The position numbers and the translations under genes were made by a program. The notes under the pieces are model-generated. The model made no database searches. It had not been told where the DNA came from and saw only the letters and a list, made by a program, of their open reading frames with translations. 31,966 nt of DNA from Bacillota bacterium. GTDB lineage: Bacteria > Bacillota > Clostridia > Oscillospirales > Ruminococcaceae. The stretch spans positions 1 through 31,966 of the forward strand of contig JAEWWW010000096.1 in the NCBI GenBank assembly GCA_023396215.1, given 5' to 3'. Position 1 is the first letter of the stretch. Each line of letters begins with the position of its first letter. This document shows, in pieces, positions 6,731-15,328 of the stretch.

Positions 6731-9700
6731 ATGAACACAAAGAGAAAAAGAGTATGGATGAGCTGGGCAATGGCGCTGATGATTCTGTTCAGCGCGGTTT
6801 CACCCATGAATGTAGTATTAGCGGATGAGGATATGACAATGGAGGGCGCGCTTGTGGAGCCCGAGGGCAAACCGGACGAGAGCGCCCCCGGGGAAACTCC
6901 GGGAGAGGGCGCCGGCCCCAAAGAAGGAGCCGGTGAGGATGGCCCTGAAAAAGGGGAGGCAGAGCCCGCCGGCCAAACGCCTGCCGGTGTGGGCAAAGCG
7001 GGGCTGGGCGCGCCAATGGGCGACCTGCCGGTCGGGCCTGCGTCACATGACGGGCCGTCGGTTGAGGTTGACCCGAATATACTTGAAGCGGCAGTGGTAG
7101 TAAAGATAAACGGTGAGGAGGTCGAGGAGGACGAGGAGGACGACACGATTTTAAGCACCGACGTCATCACCATCGAGCTTTCGATGAAGGTGCCGGTGGC
7201 TGCCGACTTCGTCGAGCTTCCCGAAGTGGGGCAGTATGTCCGCCACGGCGATACCGCCGTTGTTAGATTGGGCAAGGGCTTTACAGTATCCTCGGCAACA
7301 TCAATCAACTTAATAGGGCCTGAAGATAAAGTGATCGGCCACGTTACCCTGACAACCGATATTGACGGTGTGGTTTGGGCGAATATCCTCTTTGATTGGA
7401 ACGAGGAAGAGGTTACCCCTGACGATATGAACATTGAGGCCGGATTTAATGCCACGCTGGCATACAACGAGGATGCAGCGGAGGAAGACGGAGAGGGCAA
7501 TAAGTTTATCACCATTTTGGAAAAGCCCTTTATCATTACCGAGCCGGTTATCCCTATCGATTATGCCGTGGCAAAAAGCGGGACCATCCTTTGGGATGAG
7601 CAGGCGGTTGAGTGGGAGGTCACAATCTCGGCCACCCAGGAGGGGGCAGAGGTCAACGCCGATTTGGAGAGCTTTGTGTTCCGGGATAACCTGAACGGCG
7701 TGGGGGACTATGTGCCCTACTCGCTCACAGTGGGGGGCGACCTCGCGACGCCTGTGGACACCACCCCAGCCCTTACCTATGAGTTTGGCGAGGAGGACCA
7801 GACTCCTCAAATTATTAAATTTAAGACGGACATCGACGATACAATCTATTTTGCCAATACCAACGGGAGAACGATTAACAACAAGGCGGAGCTTATCCAT
7901 CCGGAGGACCCCACGCCGATTGAGGGCAGCGCCTCGGTCACCCTCAATAAATGGATTACCAAAAGCGTACCCGCGGGCGGGATAGATGAGAGAGAAGAAA
8001 ACGGAAACTATAAACCCACCGGCCGTACCGTGACCTGGGAGATTATCGCCAACGAAAGCGAAGCGGAGCTGGATGATGTTGTAATCACCGATGTAGCAAA
8101 AAACGGCCTGGAGATTCAGTCTGCGACATGGTACAAATGGAATGGAACAGCTTGGGTAGACGAAACCGTTTTGTCAGCCCCGGAAAGCGGCAGTTACAAC
8201 TTGGGGAATATTGACACCAAAATCAAGCTGGTGGTTGTAACCACAGTGCCCGATGTTCCTACAGGCGGGGTTGTGACAGAAACCACCTACAACAACGCGG
8301 CCACCATCACATGGGATGGCGTACCCCCAGCCATTGGCTCGGTTGACACCGACGATGTGGGCGTAGGCGTTGGCTATAACCCCATTTCAAAAGAAGGCGA
8401 GCTTGTGACCACCGCTGACGCGGACCGCAGGATTAATTGGACGGTGACTGTTGACCCGGCTGGGCAGGATCTGGCTCCCTCGGGCGAAACCATCAGGGTA
8501 TATGATCTGCTGGTTTATGGGGGCAGCGCCGTGACCAACCCCGATGCGGCAAGCTTACCGGTAGGTATCACCTGGGCGCAGCTTGTTCCCACCCAGCAGC
8601 GGCTGCACCAAAGGTATTATCCTGCAAGCTTTGCGGCCACAGAGGGCGACCCTGCCCCGACGCTTACAAATGTTTATACCATTACAAAGGACGGCGTAGC
8701 TGTCGCCGACCTGCTGGAAATCACCGTCAGCCCAACTGCGCGCAACCAGTTCAAGTTTCAAAGCCAGGTAGTGGATAGGGCTGTTTTCGCCAAGAATGCT
8801 TCTACCACAATATGGAACACCGCCATGCTGTTCCGAGACACCAACAGACTGAACTTTGCCAACGAAAGCGAAGCCTATCTTAGCAGACTTTTGCGCAAGC
8901 AGCTGCTGAAACGTACCTCGGCGGGGGATACTGCCGCCAGCGCCAACGGCAGCAATATCGGCGGTGTGTCCGAGGGATTTGACCACCTGACAAGAACGGC
9001 GATTTTTCGCCTGAGCGTCAACGCCGGCAGCCTGAACCTGACCGGCGCCGACCTTGACAGCGGCGCTGTTACGGTAACCGATATCCTGCCCAAGGGGTGG
9101 GTGTTTGACCGAAGCTATTATAAGATTTTTGAAGGAACGTTCCATGCATCCAACACCTCGGTGGCAGCGGGGGCCGATGTGACCGCCACCCTTGGTATTA
9201 CCCCCAGCTTTGAAGCGGCCGCCGGCGCTGACGGCGAGAAGGTTTCCTTTACCTTTAACACCTTGGCGCAGCCCTATGTTATCCTCGTAAAGGCGCAGCT
9301 CACCGAGGCGGCCTACGAAGAATATCTCAAGACCAACGGCGGAGCCAATGGATATGTGACGCTTACCAACCGCTCGACCCTGACCACTGTGAACTGGGGC
9401 CCGACCGCGACCAGCAACCATGACATCCGGGTGCAGAGCCGGGTGCTGGATAAAACGCATGAGCTCGATTCTGTGGGGGCCAGCGTGACCTGGACGGTGG
9501 ATTACAACCCCTTTGAGCTGCATCTTCAGGGCGCGGTCATCAAGGATACCCTGTCGGAGGGGCTGGAGCTGCCCATCACAGCCGACGGTACCCCCAAGTG
9601 GGAGCATATCACCGTCACCAAAATGGTGATGAACGCCGCCGGCGGGCTGGACCCAGCACCCCTGCCCAATACAGTAGACCCGGCAAGCTGCATTACCTAT

Positions 9701-11725
9701 GACAATGCCACCCGCACACTGTCCTTTACCGCGCCCGACGCCAGGCAGGCATATCGGCTGACCTACAAGACCGATATCACCATCACCAGCGGCTCGGCCA
9801 CGCTTGGCAATTCGGTCAGGCTGGAGGGGGAAACAGAAGCCGACGGGGCATCCACCAACCAGAGCTTTGGCGTCAGCTACCAGAGCGGCTGGGCCACCCT
9901 GCAGCGCGGCGGCAACCTGACCATCACCAAGCGGGACGGCATAACCAACCAACTGCTCCCCGGCGCAGAGTTTACCCTCTTTGCCAGCGACGGCACAACG
10001 GTTATCCGCAGGGGGGTCAGCGACGCAAACGGCGTGATTACCATGCGGGGCATCCCGGCGGATGGCATCTATATCCTGCGCGAAACAGGCACCCCCGCCA
10101 ACTATGAGGCGCCTGAGGGCGGCCACATTGTAGAGGTCGCCACCGTTGGCGGCGACGTGGTTACCACAATTAACGGCGGCTCCAACCAGTTGACCGCCAA
10201 AAACTATAGAACCGACGCCCCGGTGGGCAGCCTGAGAATACGCAAAACGGTTGCGGGCGACAATGCCGAAACCGATAAGCCCTTTACCTTCACCGTGACC
10301 CTGCTGGACGCCTCCAACAACCCGCTGACCGGCACCTACACCTACACCGGAGTGGGGGTTCCGGGCGGCGACATCAGCAGCGGCGGTACCATCTCGCTGG
10401 CCCATGGCCAGAGCGTCACCATCACCGGCCTGCCTGAACATACCAAGTACACAGTGGTCGAGGGCGACTACTCCAGCGACGGGTACAACACGGTCAGCGT
10501 TGGGGAGACCGGCACTGTCGAGAGCCAGCAAACACATCTGGCCTATTTTACCAACACGAGAAACCAACCCGGCGAGCTGACCATCAGCAAAACGGTGGAA
10601 GGCGTCGTCAATGAGCCCGGCAGACTGTTTGAATTCACCGTGACCATCAATACCCCGGTTACCCCACCCGTGGGCGGCTATACCTACAAAGGGCATGGCG
10701 GTGCGTCGGACGGCACCATCGTCAGCGGTGGCAAGATTTATCTGGCCGACGGCGAGAGCATCACCATCGAGGGCCTGCCCGAGGATGCAACCTACCAGGT
10801 GGTGGAAACCAACTACTCCGACGAGGGGTATGCCGTTATCGTCGTGGGGGCAACGGGAACGGTCGATACTCTGGGCGGGCATAGCGCAGCCTTTACCAAC
10901 CGCACCCCCGGCAGCCTGACCATCACCAAAACGGTGGCGGGCAATGTTGGCGACCGCACCAAAAAGTTTGACTTTACCGTAACCCTGCTGGATGCCTCCG
11001 GCAATCCCCTGACCGGTACATATACCTACACCGGGGTGGGCGTGCCGGGCGGCACCATCCAGAGCGGCGACACCATCGCCCTTGCCGACGGCGAGAGCAT
11101 CACCATCGCTGGCCTGCCGGCAGATACCGACTATCGGGTGGTGGAAGCAAGCTATGCCAGAGAAGGGTATGTCACCACCAGCACAGGGGCCACCGGAACC
11201 ATCCCCGCGGGTGATGAGAGAATAGCAAGCTTTACCAACACCAACAATTACTACCCCTCCGACGACCCCACCGGCAGCCTGACCATCCGCAAGACGGTGG
11301 GAGGCACCCTGGGCGACCGGGAGAAGAAGTTCGCCTTTGTGGTTACCTTTAACGCCGGCGGCCTTTACAGCTACTCCGGCAGCAGAAGCGGCATGCTCTC
11401 CAGCGGGCAAAGGATATTGCTGGGGCATGACGAATATATTGAAATCGTGGGCCTCCCGGTGGGCACCACCTATGAGGTAGTGGAAGAGGAAGCCAACCGC
11501 GACGGCTACCGCACCACCTCCACCGGCGCTGTGGGTACCATCAGCCGCAGCGGCAAGACGGCGGAGTTCACCAACACACGGGGAGGCACAAACCCCAACA
11601 CCGGGGACGATGCGTCCACCGGCAGCGCAGCCTTTGGCGTCATTGCCTTCTCGCTGCTGCTGACAGGGCTTTTCGTGCTGGAGCGCCGCCTGAACCGGAG
11701 CAACAAAACACGTGAGCAAAACTAG
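6731..11725 (+). CDS. Large sortase-anchored surface adhesin with CnaB-type isopeptide repeats
   Basis: This 1664-residue protein has a signal peptide (MNTKRKRV basic start, hydrophobic core, probable cleavage after VVLA near residue 34). An acidic Pro/Gly-rich stretch follows (about 35-120), then several beta-rich adhesin/DUF11-like modules with VTWE/NWTV/VTWTVDYN strands (about 300-1060). A SpaA-like prealbumin-fold domain occupies 1061-1160, and four related repeats begin at 1166, 1281, 1394 and 1515. The C-terminus has NPNTG (1621-1625), a hydrophobic helix and a basic tail, a cell-wall sorting signal. The SpaA domain and the repeats keep the Lys-Glu-Asn pattern of CnaB self-crosslinks (Lys in GSLxIxKT, Glu in VVE, Asn in FTNT). 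ATG 6731 is chosen from AGGAGG and the signal peptide. The downstream class B sortase is its likely anchoring or polymerising enzyme. Ligand unknown. Confidence 0.9.
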   Translation: MNTKRKRVWMSWAMALMILFSAVSPMNVVLADEDMTMEGALVEPEGKPDESAPGETPGEGAGPKEGAGEDGPEKGEAEPAGQTPAGVGKAGLGAPMGDLPVGPASHDGPSVEVDPNILEAAVVVKINGEEVEEDEEDDTILSTDVITIELSMKVPVAADFVELPEVGQYVRHGDTAVVRLGKGFTVSSATSINLIGPEDKVIGHVTLTTDIDGVVWANILFDWNEEEVTPDDMNIEAGFNATLAYNEDAAEEDGEGNKFITILEKPFIITEPVIPIDYAVAKSGTILWDEQAVEWEVTISATQEGAEVNADLESFVFRDNLNGVGDYVPYSLTVGGDLATPVDTTPALTYEFGEEDQTPQIIKFKTDIDDTIYFANTNGRTINNKAELIHPEDPTPIEGSASVTLNKWITKSVPAGGIDEREENGNYKPTGRTVTWEIIANESEAELDDVVITDVAKNGLEIQSATWYKWNGTAWVDETVLSAPESGSYNLGNIDTKIKLVVVTTVPDVPTGGVVTETTYNNAATITWDGVPPAIGSVDTDDVGVGVGYNPISKEGELVTTADADRRINWTVTVDPAGQDLAPSGETIRVYDLLVYGGSAVTNPDAASLPVGITWAQLVPTQQRLHQRYYPASFAATEGDPAPTLTNVYTITKDGVAVADLLEITVSPTARNQFKFQSQVVDRAVFAKNASTTIWNTAMLFRDTNRLNFANESEAYLSRLLRKQLLKRTSAGDTAASANGSNIGGVSEGFDHLTRTAIFRLSVNAGSLNLTGADLDSGAVTVTDILPKGWVFDRSYYKIFEGTFHASNTSVAAGADVTATLGITPSFEAAAGADGEKVSFTFNTLAQPYVILVKAQLTEAAYEEYLKTNGGANGYVTLTNRSTLTTVNWGPTATSNHDIRVQSRVLDKTHELDSVGASVTWTVDYNPFELHLQGAVIKDTLSEGLELPITADGTPKWEHITVTKMVMNAAGGLDPAPLPNTVDPASCITYDNATRTLSFTAPDARQAYRLTYKTDITITSGSATLGNSVRLEGETEADGASTNQSFGVSYQSGWATLQRGGNLTITKRDGITNQLLPGAEFTLFASDGTTVIRRGVSDANGVITMRGIPADGIYILRETGTPANYEAPEGGHIVEVATVGGDVVTTINGGSNQLTAKNYRTDAPVGSLRIRKTVAGDNAETDKPFTFTVTLLDASNNPLTGTYTYTGVGVPGGDISSGGTISLAHGQSVTITGLPEHTKYTVVEGDYSSDGYNTVSVGETGTVESQQTHLAYFTNTRNQPGELTISKTVEGVVNEPGRLFEFTVTINTPVTPPVGGYTYKGHGGASDGTIVSGGKIYLADGESITIEGLPEDATYQVVETNYSDEGYAVIVVGATGTVDTLGGHSAAFTNRTPGSLTITKTVAGNVGDRTKKFDFTVTLLDASGNPLTGTYTYTGVGVPGGTIQSGDTIALADGESITIAGLPADTDYRVVEASYAREGYVTTSTGATGTIPAGDERIASFTNTNNYYPSDDPTGSLTIRKTVGGTLGDREKKFAFVVTFNAGGLYSYSGSRSGMLSSGQRILLGHDEYIEIVGLPVGTTYEVVEEEANRDGYRTTSTGAVGTISRSGKTAEFTNTRGGTNPNTGDDASTGSAAFGVIAFSLLLTGLFVLERRLNRSNKTREQN
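10226..11586 (+). repeat. Four tandem protein-coding repeats (about 110 residues each) in the adhesin
   Basis: Units begin at 10226, 10571, 10910 and 11273. Each starts GSL/GEL-x-I-x-KTV and ends in FTN followed by T or R, with a central GLP...VVE block. Units 1 and 3 are closest, sharing TLLDAS, NPLTGTYTYTGVGVPGG and long matching DNA stretches with mostly silent differences, which points to duplication within the gene. Confidence 0.85.
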
Positions 11726-11793
11726 TTTTTAAAACGGCAGGTCTGTGGCGGGGGGCACCCTGCCACAAACTCTTTGCCGGGAAAGGAGCGCCT

Positions 11794-12582
11794 ATGACCC
11801 AGCTCGATAAATGGCTGCAGGCAGGCGGCCGCAGGCTGCAACTGCTGCTGCGCGCCCTGATGGTGCTGTGCGCCGCGGGCCTTCTGTACTCGGCGGCCAC
11901 CCTGATTGCCGGCCAGCAGGAATATGCCCGGGGGGACGCAGCCTATGACCGGGTGCGGCAGACGCAGCCCGGGCGGCGGGGCACATCCCCGGCGCCCAAC
12001 GCCCCATCCGACGGCCCGGTGGTGGATTTTGCCGCCCTCGCCCAGATAAACCCCGATGTGGTGGCATGGCTGGAGGGGGGCGACGGCATTATCGACTACC
12101 CGGTGGTGCAGGGGGCCGACAACGACCATTACCTGACCCACCTTTTCAGCGGCGAGCCCAACAAGCTGGGCAGCCTCTTTGTGGATTACCGGGTCAAGGG
12201 GGATTTTACCGACAAAAACACGGTGATTTACGGGCATAACATGAAGGACGGCTCGATGTTCGCCTCGCTGACCGGCTACCAGTCGCAGAGCTATTACGAC
12301 AGCAAGCCGGTGATGCGGCTTTACACGCCGCAGGGGGCCTATGACATCCAGCTCTTTGCGGGCATTCTGGCTGGCGGCGACGACGCCTTTATCCATCTCA
12401 GCTTTCAGGACGACGCGGATTTTCTGGCCTATACCGATTCCCTGAAGGCGGCTTCCACCTTCCAAAGCGATATCGCAGTTGGCCCTCAGGACCGCATAAT
12501 TACCCTTTCCACCTGCTCCTACGATTTTGACAACGCAAGGTATGCCCTCTTTGGCAGGCTGACCGAGGCCGCCCGGTCTTAG
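11794..12582 (+). CDS. srtB: Class B sortase
   Basis: This 262-residue membrane-bound transpeptidase has a short cytosolic start, one N-terminal membrane helix (about 19-40), a low-complexity linker, and a sortase B-type barrel from residue 77. Catalytic residues are visible as His148 (YGHNMKDGSMF), Cys241 (TLSTCSYDF) and Arg249 (NARYALFGRL). The extended YGHNMKDGSMFASL motif is typical of class B rather than class A or C. Class B enzymes often use NP-x-T-type signals, which matches the NPNTG at the end of the adhesin just upstream. The 68-base gap and the GAAAGGAG ribosome site support an operon with the adhesin. It cleaves between Thr and Gly and joins the protein to peptidoglycan or to another pilin; which of these applies here cannot be told. 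Confidence 0.93.
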   Translation: MTQLDKWLQAGGRRLQLLLRALMVLCAAGLLYSAATLIAGQQEYARGDAAYDRVRQTQPGRRGTSPAPNAPSDGPVVDFAALAQINPDVVAWLEGGDGIIDYPVVQGADNDHYLTHLFSGEPNKLGSLFVDYRVKGDFTDKNTVIYGHNMKDGSMFASLTGYQSQSYYDSKPVMRLYTPQGAYDIQLFAGILAGGDDAFIHLSFQDDADFLAYTDSLKAASTFQSDIAVGPQDRIITLSTCSYDFDNARYALFGRLTEAARS

Positions 12583-12646
12583 CGAAGCAGCCTCGCAGGG
12601 GTGGCGCTTTGGCGGAACCTTTCGTGTAGAAATGCTTTTTAAGCTT

Positions 12647-12685
12647 TGCCGCAGGACTTAAGCGTTCTGCGGCATTTTCTTTTTT
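12647..12685 (+). terminator. Terminator after the sortase gene
   Basis: An 8-bp stem (TGCCGCAG at 12647-12654, CTGCGGCA at 12667-12674) is followed by TTTTCTTTTTT. It would end the adhesin-sortase transcript. The rest of 12583-12844 shows nothing further that I can support. Confidence 0.8.
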
Positions 12686-12844
12686 GGAGGCGCACCACAC
12701 GTGGCGGCGTCCGGCTGCTTTTTGCACCGGTGGCGGCGGGAGAGCCTTATCTGTGTGGATGGCTTTATTGGCCTGCCCGTGATAAAATTGGGCGAGGGTT
12801 ATCTGTAAAACACACAACCGGCGGAGTATCAGGAGGGTTACGAG

Positions 12845-13387
12845 ATGAACAGGACGATAGAAAACCAATTGCTCAAGCGGTTTCGCGCTTTGGATTTCCC
12901 CAAGGAGGCAATCGGCTTGGGGCAGAGCGGGGAGAACACAACCTATTTTTGCACCCCGGTGGGCGCCGAGATAATCGGCTGGCTGGGGGTGGACGGCATC
13001 CACTTTTGCCTGATACCCGCTTTTAGCCCCGATATGGTGTTTGCAATCAGCCCCATGCCCTGCGGCCCGCGTTATGTCGAGCCGGTTGCCCGCAGCTTTG
13101 AGGACTTTTTATCCCTTGTGCTTTTTTGCAAGGATGCCAGCCCACTGGAGCAGATTTGCTATCTGGAGGAGGCGCGGTTTTTAGCCCTGCTGCAAGAAGA
13201 GGAGCAAAGCATCTGCCCCGAAAAAGCCGCCGCCTTGCAGGCTTTGCGCACCGGGCTGGGCCTTGAAGCGCAGCCGGAGGCGTACCGTTATGTAAGGCAG
13301 CTTCAGGCGGAGCTTGATTACGCGGCCATCCCGTTTTTGCAGGAGTATTACGACACAGTGGGGGAGGATGACCGCCCCGGCTGTTAA
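12845..13387 (+). CDS. Conserved-looking protein of unknown function (180 aa)
   Basis: I cannot assign a function. The 180-residue product is acidic, has no signal peptide or membrane span, and includes the motif SFEDFLSLVLFC after a central IGWLGVDGIHFCLIP strand-rich region. That pattern (a strand-rich core followed by a FEDFL helix) faintly resembles the SUKH/Knr4-like fold, whose members include toxin-immunity proteins, but the match is weak and no toxin gene is adjacent. AGGAGGG lies eight bases before the ATG. The gene stands alone between the sortase terminator and the padR promoter. It is probably real because its composition and ribosome site match its neighbours. Confidence 0.75.
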   Translation: MNRTIENQLLKRFRALDFPKEAIGLGQSGENTTYFCTPVGAEIIGWLGVDGIHFCLIPAFSPDMVFAISPMPCGPRYVEPVARSFEDFLSLVLFCKDASPLEQICYLEEARFLALLQEEEQSICPEKAAALQALRTGLGLEAQPEAYRYVRQLQAELDYAAIPFLQEYYDTVGEDDRPGC

Positions 13388-13415
13388 AAAACAGTTATAA
13401 AAAGGATATCAGCGG

Positions 13416-13444
13416 TTGACATGTATAGATTTCCTATATATAAT
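13416..13444 (+). promoter_or_regulatory. Perfect consensus promoter of the padR-SEDS operon
   Basis: TTGACA (13416-13421), a 17-base spacer and TATAAT (13439-13444) match the sigma-A consensus at all twelve positions. So strong a promoter ahead of a repressor gene is typical where repression is the main control. Confidence 0.9.
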
Positions 13445-13463
13445 AATAGATAGATAATCTATA
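13424..13463. promoter_or_regulatory. Inverted repeat spanning the padR promoter, probable operator
   Basis: TATAGAT (13424-13430) and its complement ATCTATA (13457-13463) flank the -10 box, and more copies of the TATA/GATA vocabulary lie between and after them. PadR proteins usually bind palindromes over their own promoter, so autoregulation is likely. The low complexity of the sequence makes exact limits uncertain. Confidence 0.45.
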
Positions 13464-13481
13464 TATAGAGGGGAGATATAC

Positions 13482-13829
13482 ATGGCGATTGATAAGGGCC
13501 TGCTTTCGGGCAGTACCACCACGCTGATACTCAAGCTGTTGGAAGAAAAGGATATGTACGGGTACGAGATGATTGAAACCCTCGCAAAAAAGTCGGACCA
13601 CACCTTCGACCTGAAGGCGGGCACCCTTTACCCCCTTCTGCACGGCCTTGAAAAAAGCGGGGTGCTGCAAGCTTATGAGCAGAAGGCCGATAACGACCGG
13701 CTGCGCAAATACTACCACCTGACCCCCAAGGGGCAAAAGCTGCTGCAGGAAAAGCACCGGGAATGGGTTGCCTATTCGGCGGCGGTCAACAAAGTGCTGG
13801 ACGGGGGGTTAAGCCATGCAACCGTATGA
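13482..13829 (+). CDS. PadR-family transcriptional regulator
   Basis: This 115-residue protein is a short (PadR-s2-like) regulator. It has the winged helix of the family with LLEEKDMYGYEMIETLAKKS, the diagnostic FDLKAGTLYPLLHGLEKSG, and a wing ending in RKYYHLTPKGQKLLQE, then a dimerisation helix. Members respond to small molecules or envelope stress and repress a neighbouring gene. GAGGGGAG precedes the ATG. Its last 14 bases overlap the start of the next gene, so translation is likely coupled, and the next product (a SEDS membrane protein) is the obvious target. The operon has a perfect promoter overlapped by an inverted repeat. Confidence 0.95.
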   Translation: MAIDKGLLSGSTTTLILKLLEEKDMYGYEMIETLAKKSDHTFDLKAGTLYPLLHGLEKSGVLQAYEQKADNDRLRKYYHLTPKGQKLLQEKHREWVAYSAAVNKVLDGGLSHATV

Positions 13830-15195
13830 TGAAATTAAGGCGTACAGCGACGACGTTTGCCGGCAAATCCGCTGGAAGAAGGCCAAGCCGCTGGTGGCCG
13901 CCGAGATAGAGAACCATATCCGCGACCAGAGGGACGCCTACCGGCAGGCAGGCGACGATGAGGCCGCGGCGACCCAAAAGGCGGTGCTGCAGATGGGGGA
14001 CGCCGTTTCGGTAGGGCTGGCGCTGGATAAAACCCACCGGCCAAGGCCCCAATGGCCGTTGATAGCACTGTCGGGCGGGCTGATGGCCGTCGGGGCCTTT
14101 TTCACCTACCTGATTGCCGCCGCCGGGTATTCAGATATCGCCTTCAGCGGCACCCCGTACCTTTTGGCCTTCGGCATCTTTATCCTCTGCTACCAGCTGG
14201 ATTTCACCCTGCTGGGCAGGCACCCGATGAAAATTTATTTTGGCGTTTTGGCGGTATCTCTGCTGGGGCTGCTGTTGGGCACAGGGGTGAACGGCAGGCT
14301 GGTTTGGGTGATGGGGCAGGCCTCGGTCACGCTTTCCTACCTTTCGCTGGTGTTTCCCCTTGTTTTTGCGCTGCTGGTCTATGCCATGCACGGCAAGGGC
14401 TACGGCGGGATTTTGATGTGCGGCCTCGGCTTTTTTCCGCTGACCATGGTTCTCATGCTGGTGCCAACCCTTTTGGGGCAGATGATGTTTACCCTTTCAT
14501 CCCTGACGGTGCTCTGCTTTGCCATTGCCAAGGGCTGGTTCGAGGTCAGCAAAAAGGGTGGGCTGCTGCTGGTTTTAGCCCCCACCGCCGCGGTGTTTGT
14601 TTTGGGGCTTTGTTTTGCCCTTCAAAACTGGTGGCACCGCATCAGCGTCTTTTTGAACCCCTATCAGGACCCTATGGGCGCCGGATATGTCAACAGCCTG
14701 ATCAGGGCTTTCTTATCTCAGGCGGTGTTTTGGGGTCAGGGAGCTTTGCCGCAGAATCTGCCCGATATCGGCAGGCTGCCGGGCATTAGCACCGACTACG
14801 CCCTCGTCTACTTCATCCACCGGTTCGGCTTTGCCATGCTGCTGGGCATTGCCCTGTGCATCACCCTGTTTTCGGTGCTCAGCCTGCGCGGGGCGCTGCG
14901 GCAAAAAAGCCTTCTGGGGGCGCTCATCGCCCTTTCAGTGCTGCTGACCTTTATTTTGCAGTCGGTCTTTTATATCATCGGCAATCTGGGGTACGGGCTG
15001 GTCGCGTCGTTATCGCTCCCCTTTGTTTCCTATGGCAGAACCGCGCTGTTCATTAACGCCGCCCTCACCGGCTTTATGCTGTCGGTCTTTCGCACCGGCG
15101 ATATTTACAAGGATGGCGCAGCCCTCCGGCAACCGGGCCAGCCGCTGTTTTCTTATGAGAACGGATCGCTTATCATCCACCTGAAGCGGGAATAA
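13816..15195 (+). CDS. SEDS-family (FtsW/RodA/SpoVE-like) membrane protein with N-terminal prefix domain
   Basis: This 459-residue protein has a soluble N-terminal region (1-75) resembling the permease-prefix/HAAS-type helical domain found on PadR-linked membrane proteins (EIKAYSDDVCRQIRWKKAKP, EIENHIRDQRDAY, VLQMGDA). About ten membrane helices follow. The C-terminal half resembles SEDS glycosyltransferases: RISVFLNPYQDPMGAGY, LPGISTDYALVYFIHRFG and LPFVSYGRT. The Asp in STDYALVYF aligns with the catalytic Asp of RodA/FtsW (usually TDFIFA), so polymerisation of lipid II glycan is conceivable. No partner transpeptidase (bPBP) is encoded here. It overlaps padR and ends before a bidirectional terminator. 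A dedicated stress- or antibiotic-inducible SEDS enzyme is inferred, not shown. Confidence 0.85.
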   Translation: MQPYDEIKAYSDDVCRQIRWKKAKPLVAAEIENHIRDQRDAYRQAGDDEAAATQKAVLQMGDAVSVGLALDKTHRPRPQWPLIALSGGLMAVGAFFTYLIAAAGYSDIAFSGTPYLLAFGIFILCYQLDFTLLGRHPMKIYFGVLAVSLLGLLLGTGVNGRLVWVMGQASVTLSYLSLVFPLVFALLVYAMHGKGYGGILMCGLGFFPLTMVLMLVPTLLGQMMFTLSSLTVLCFAIAKGWFEVSKKGGLLLVLAPTAAVFVLGLCFALQNWWHRISVFLNPYQDPMGAGYVNSLIRAFLSQAVFWGQGALPQNLPDIGRLPGISTDYALVYFIHRFGFAMLLGIALCITLFSVLSLRGALRQKSLLGALIALSVLLTFILQSVFYIIGNLGYGLVASLSLPFVSYGRTALFINAALTGFMLSVFRTGDIYKDGAALRQPGQPLFSYENGSLIIHLKRE

Positions 15196-15250
15196 GGCCG
15201 CAAGCCGTTTCAGCGCCGCCCCCACCGGGCTGCGGGGCCGATAAAAACAG

Positions 15251-15301
15251 AAAACCCGAACCCTTTGCAGGCCAAACGGCTGGCAGGGGCTCGGGTTTCT
15301 A
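15251..15301. terminator. Bidirectional terminator between SEDS gene and convergent small membrane protein gene
   Basis: AAACCCGA (15252-15259) pairs with TCGGGTTT (15291-15298), and the stem continues inward with CCC/GGG and GCC/GGC pairs. A/T-rich bases lie outside on both sides. It separates two converging genes. Confidence 0.7.
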
Positions 15302-15328
15302 TCTTGTTTGGTTGAGGCTGTGCCGCTG

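Noticed and set aside
8555..11719. Long open frame on the minus strand opposite the adhesin (over 1000 codons)
   Set aside because: It has low-complexity Gly/Ala/His-rich content, no ribosome site and no recognisable motifs. The plus-strand adhesin has a signal peptide, repeats and a sorting signal, so the minus frame is a GC-driven shadow.
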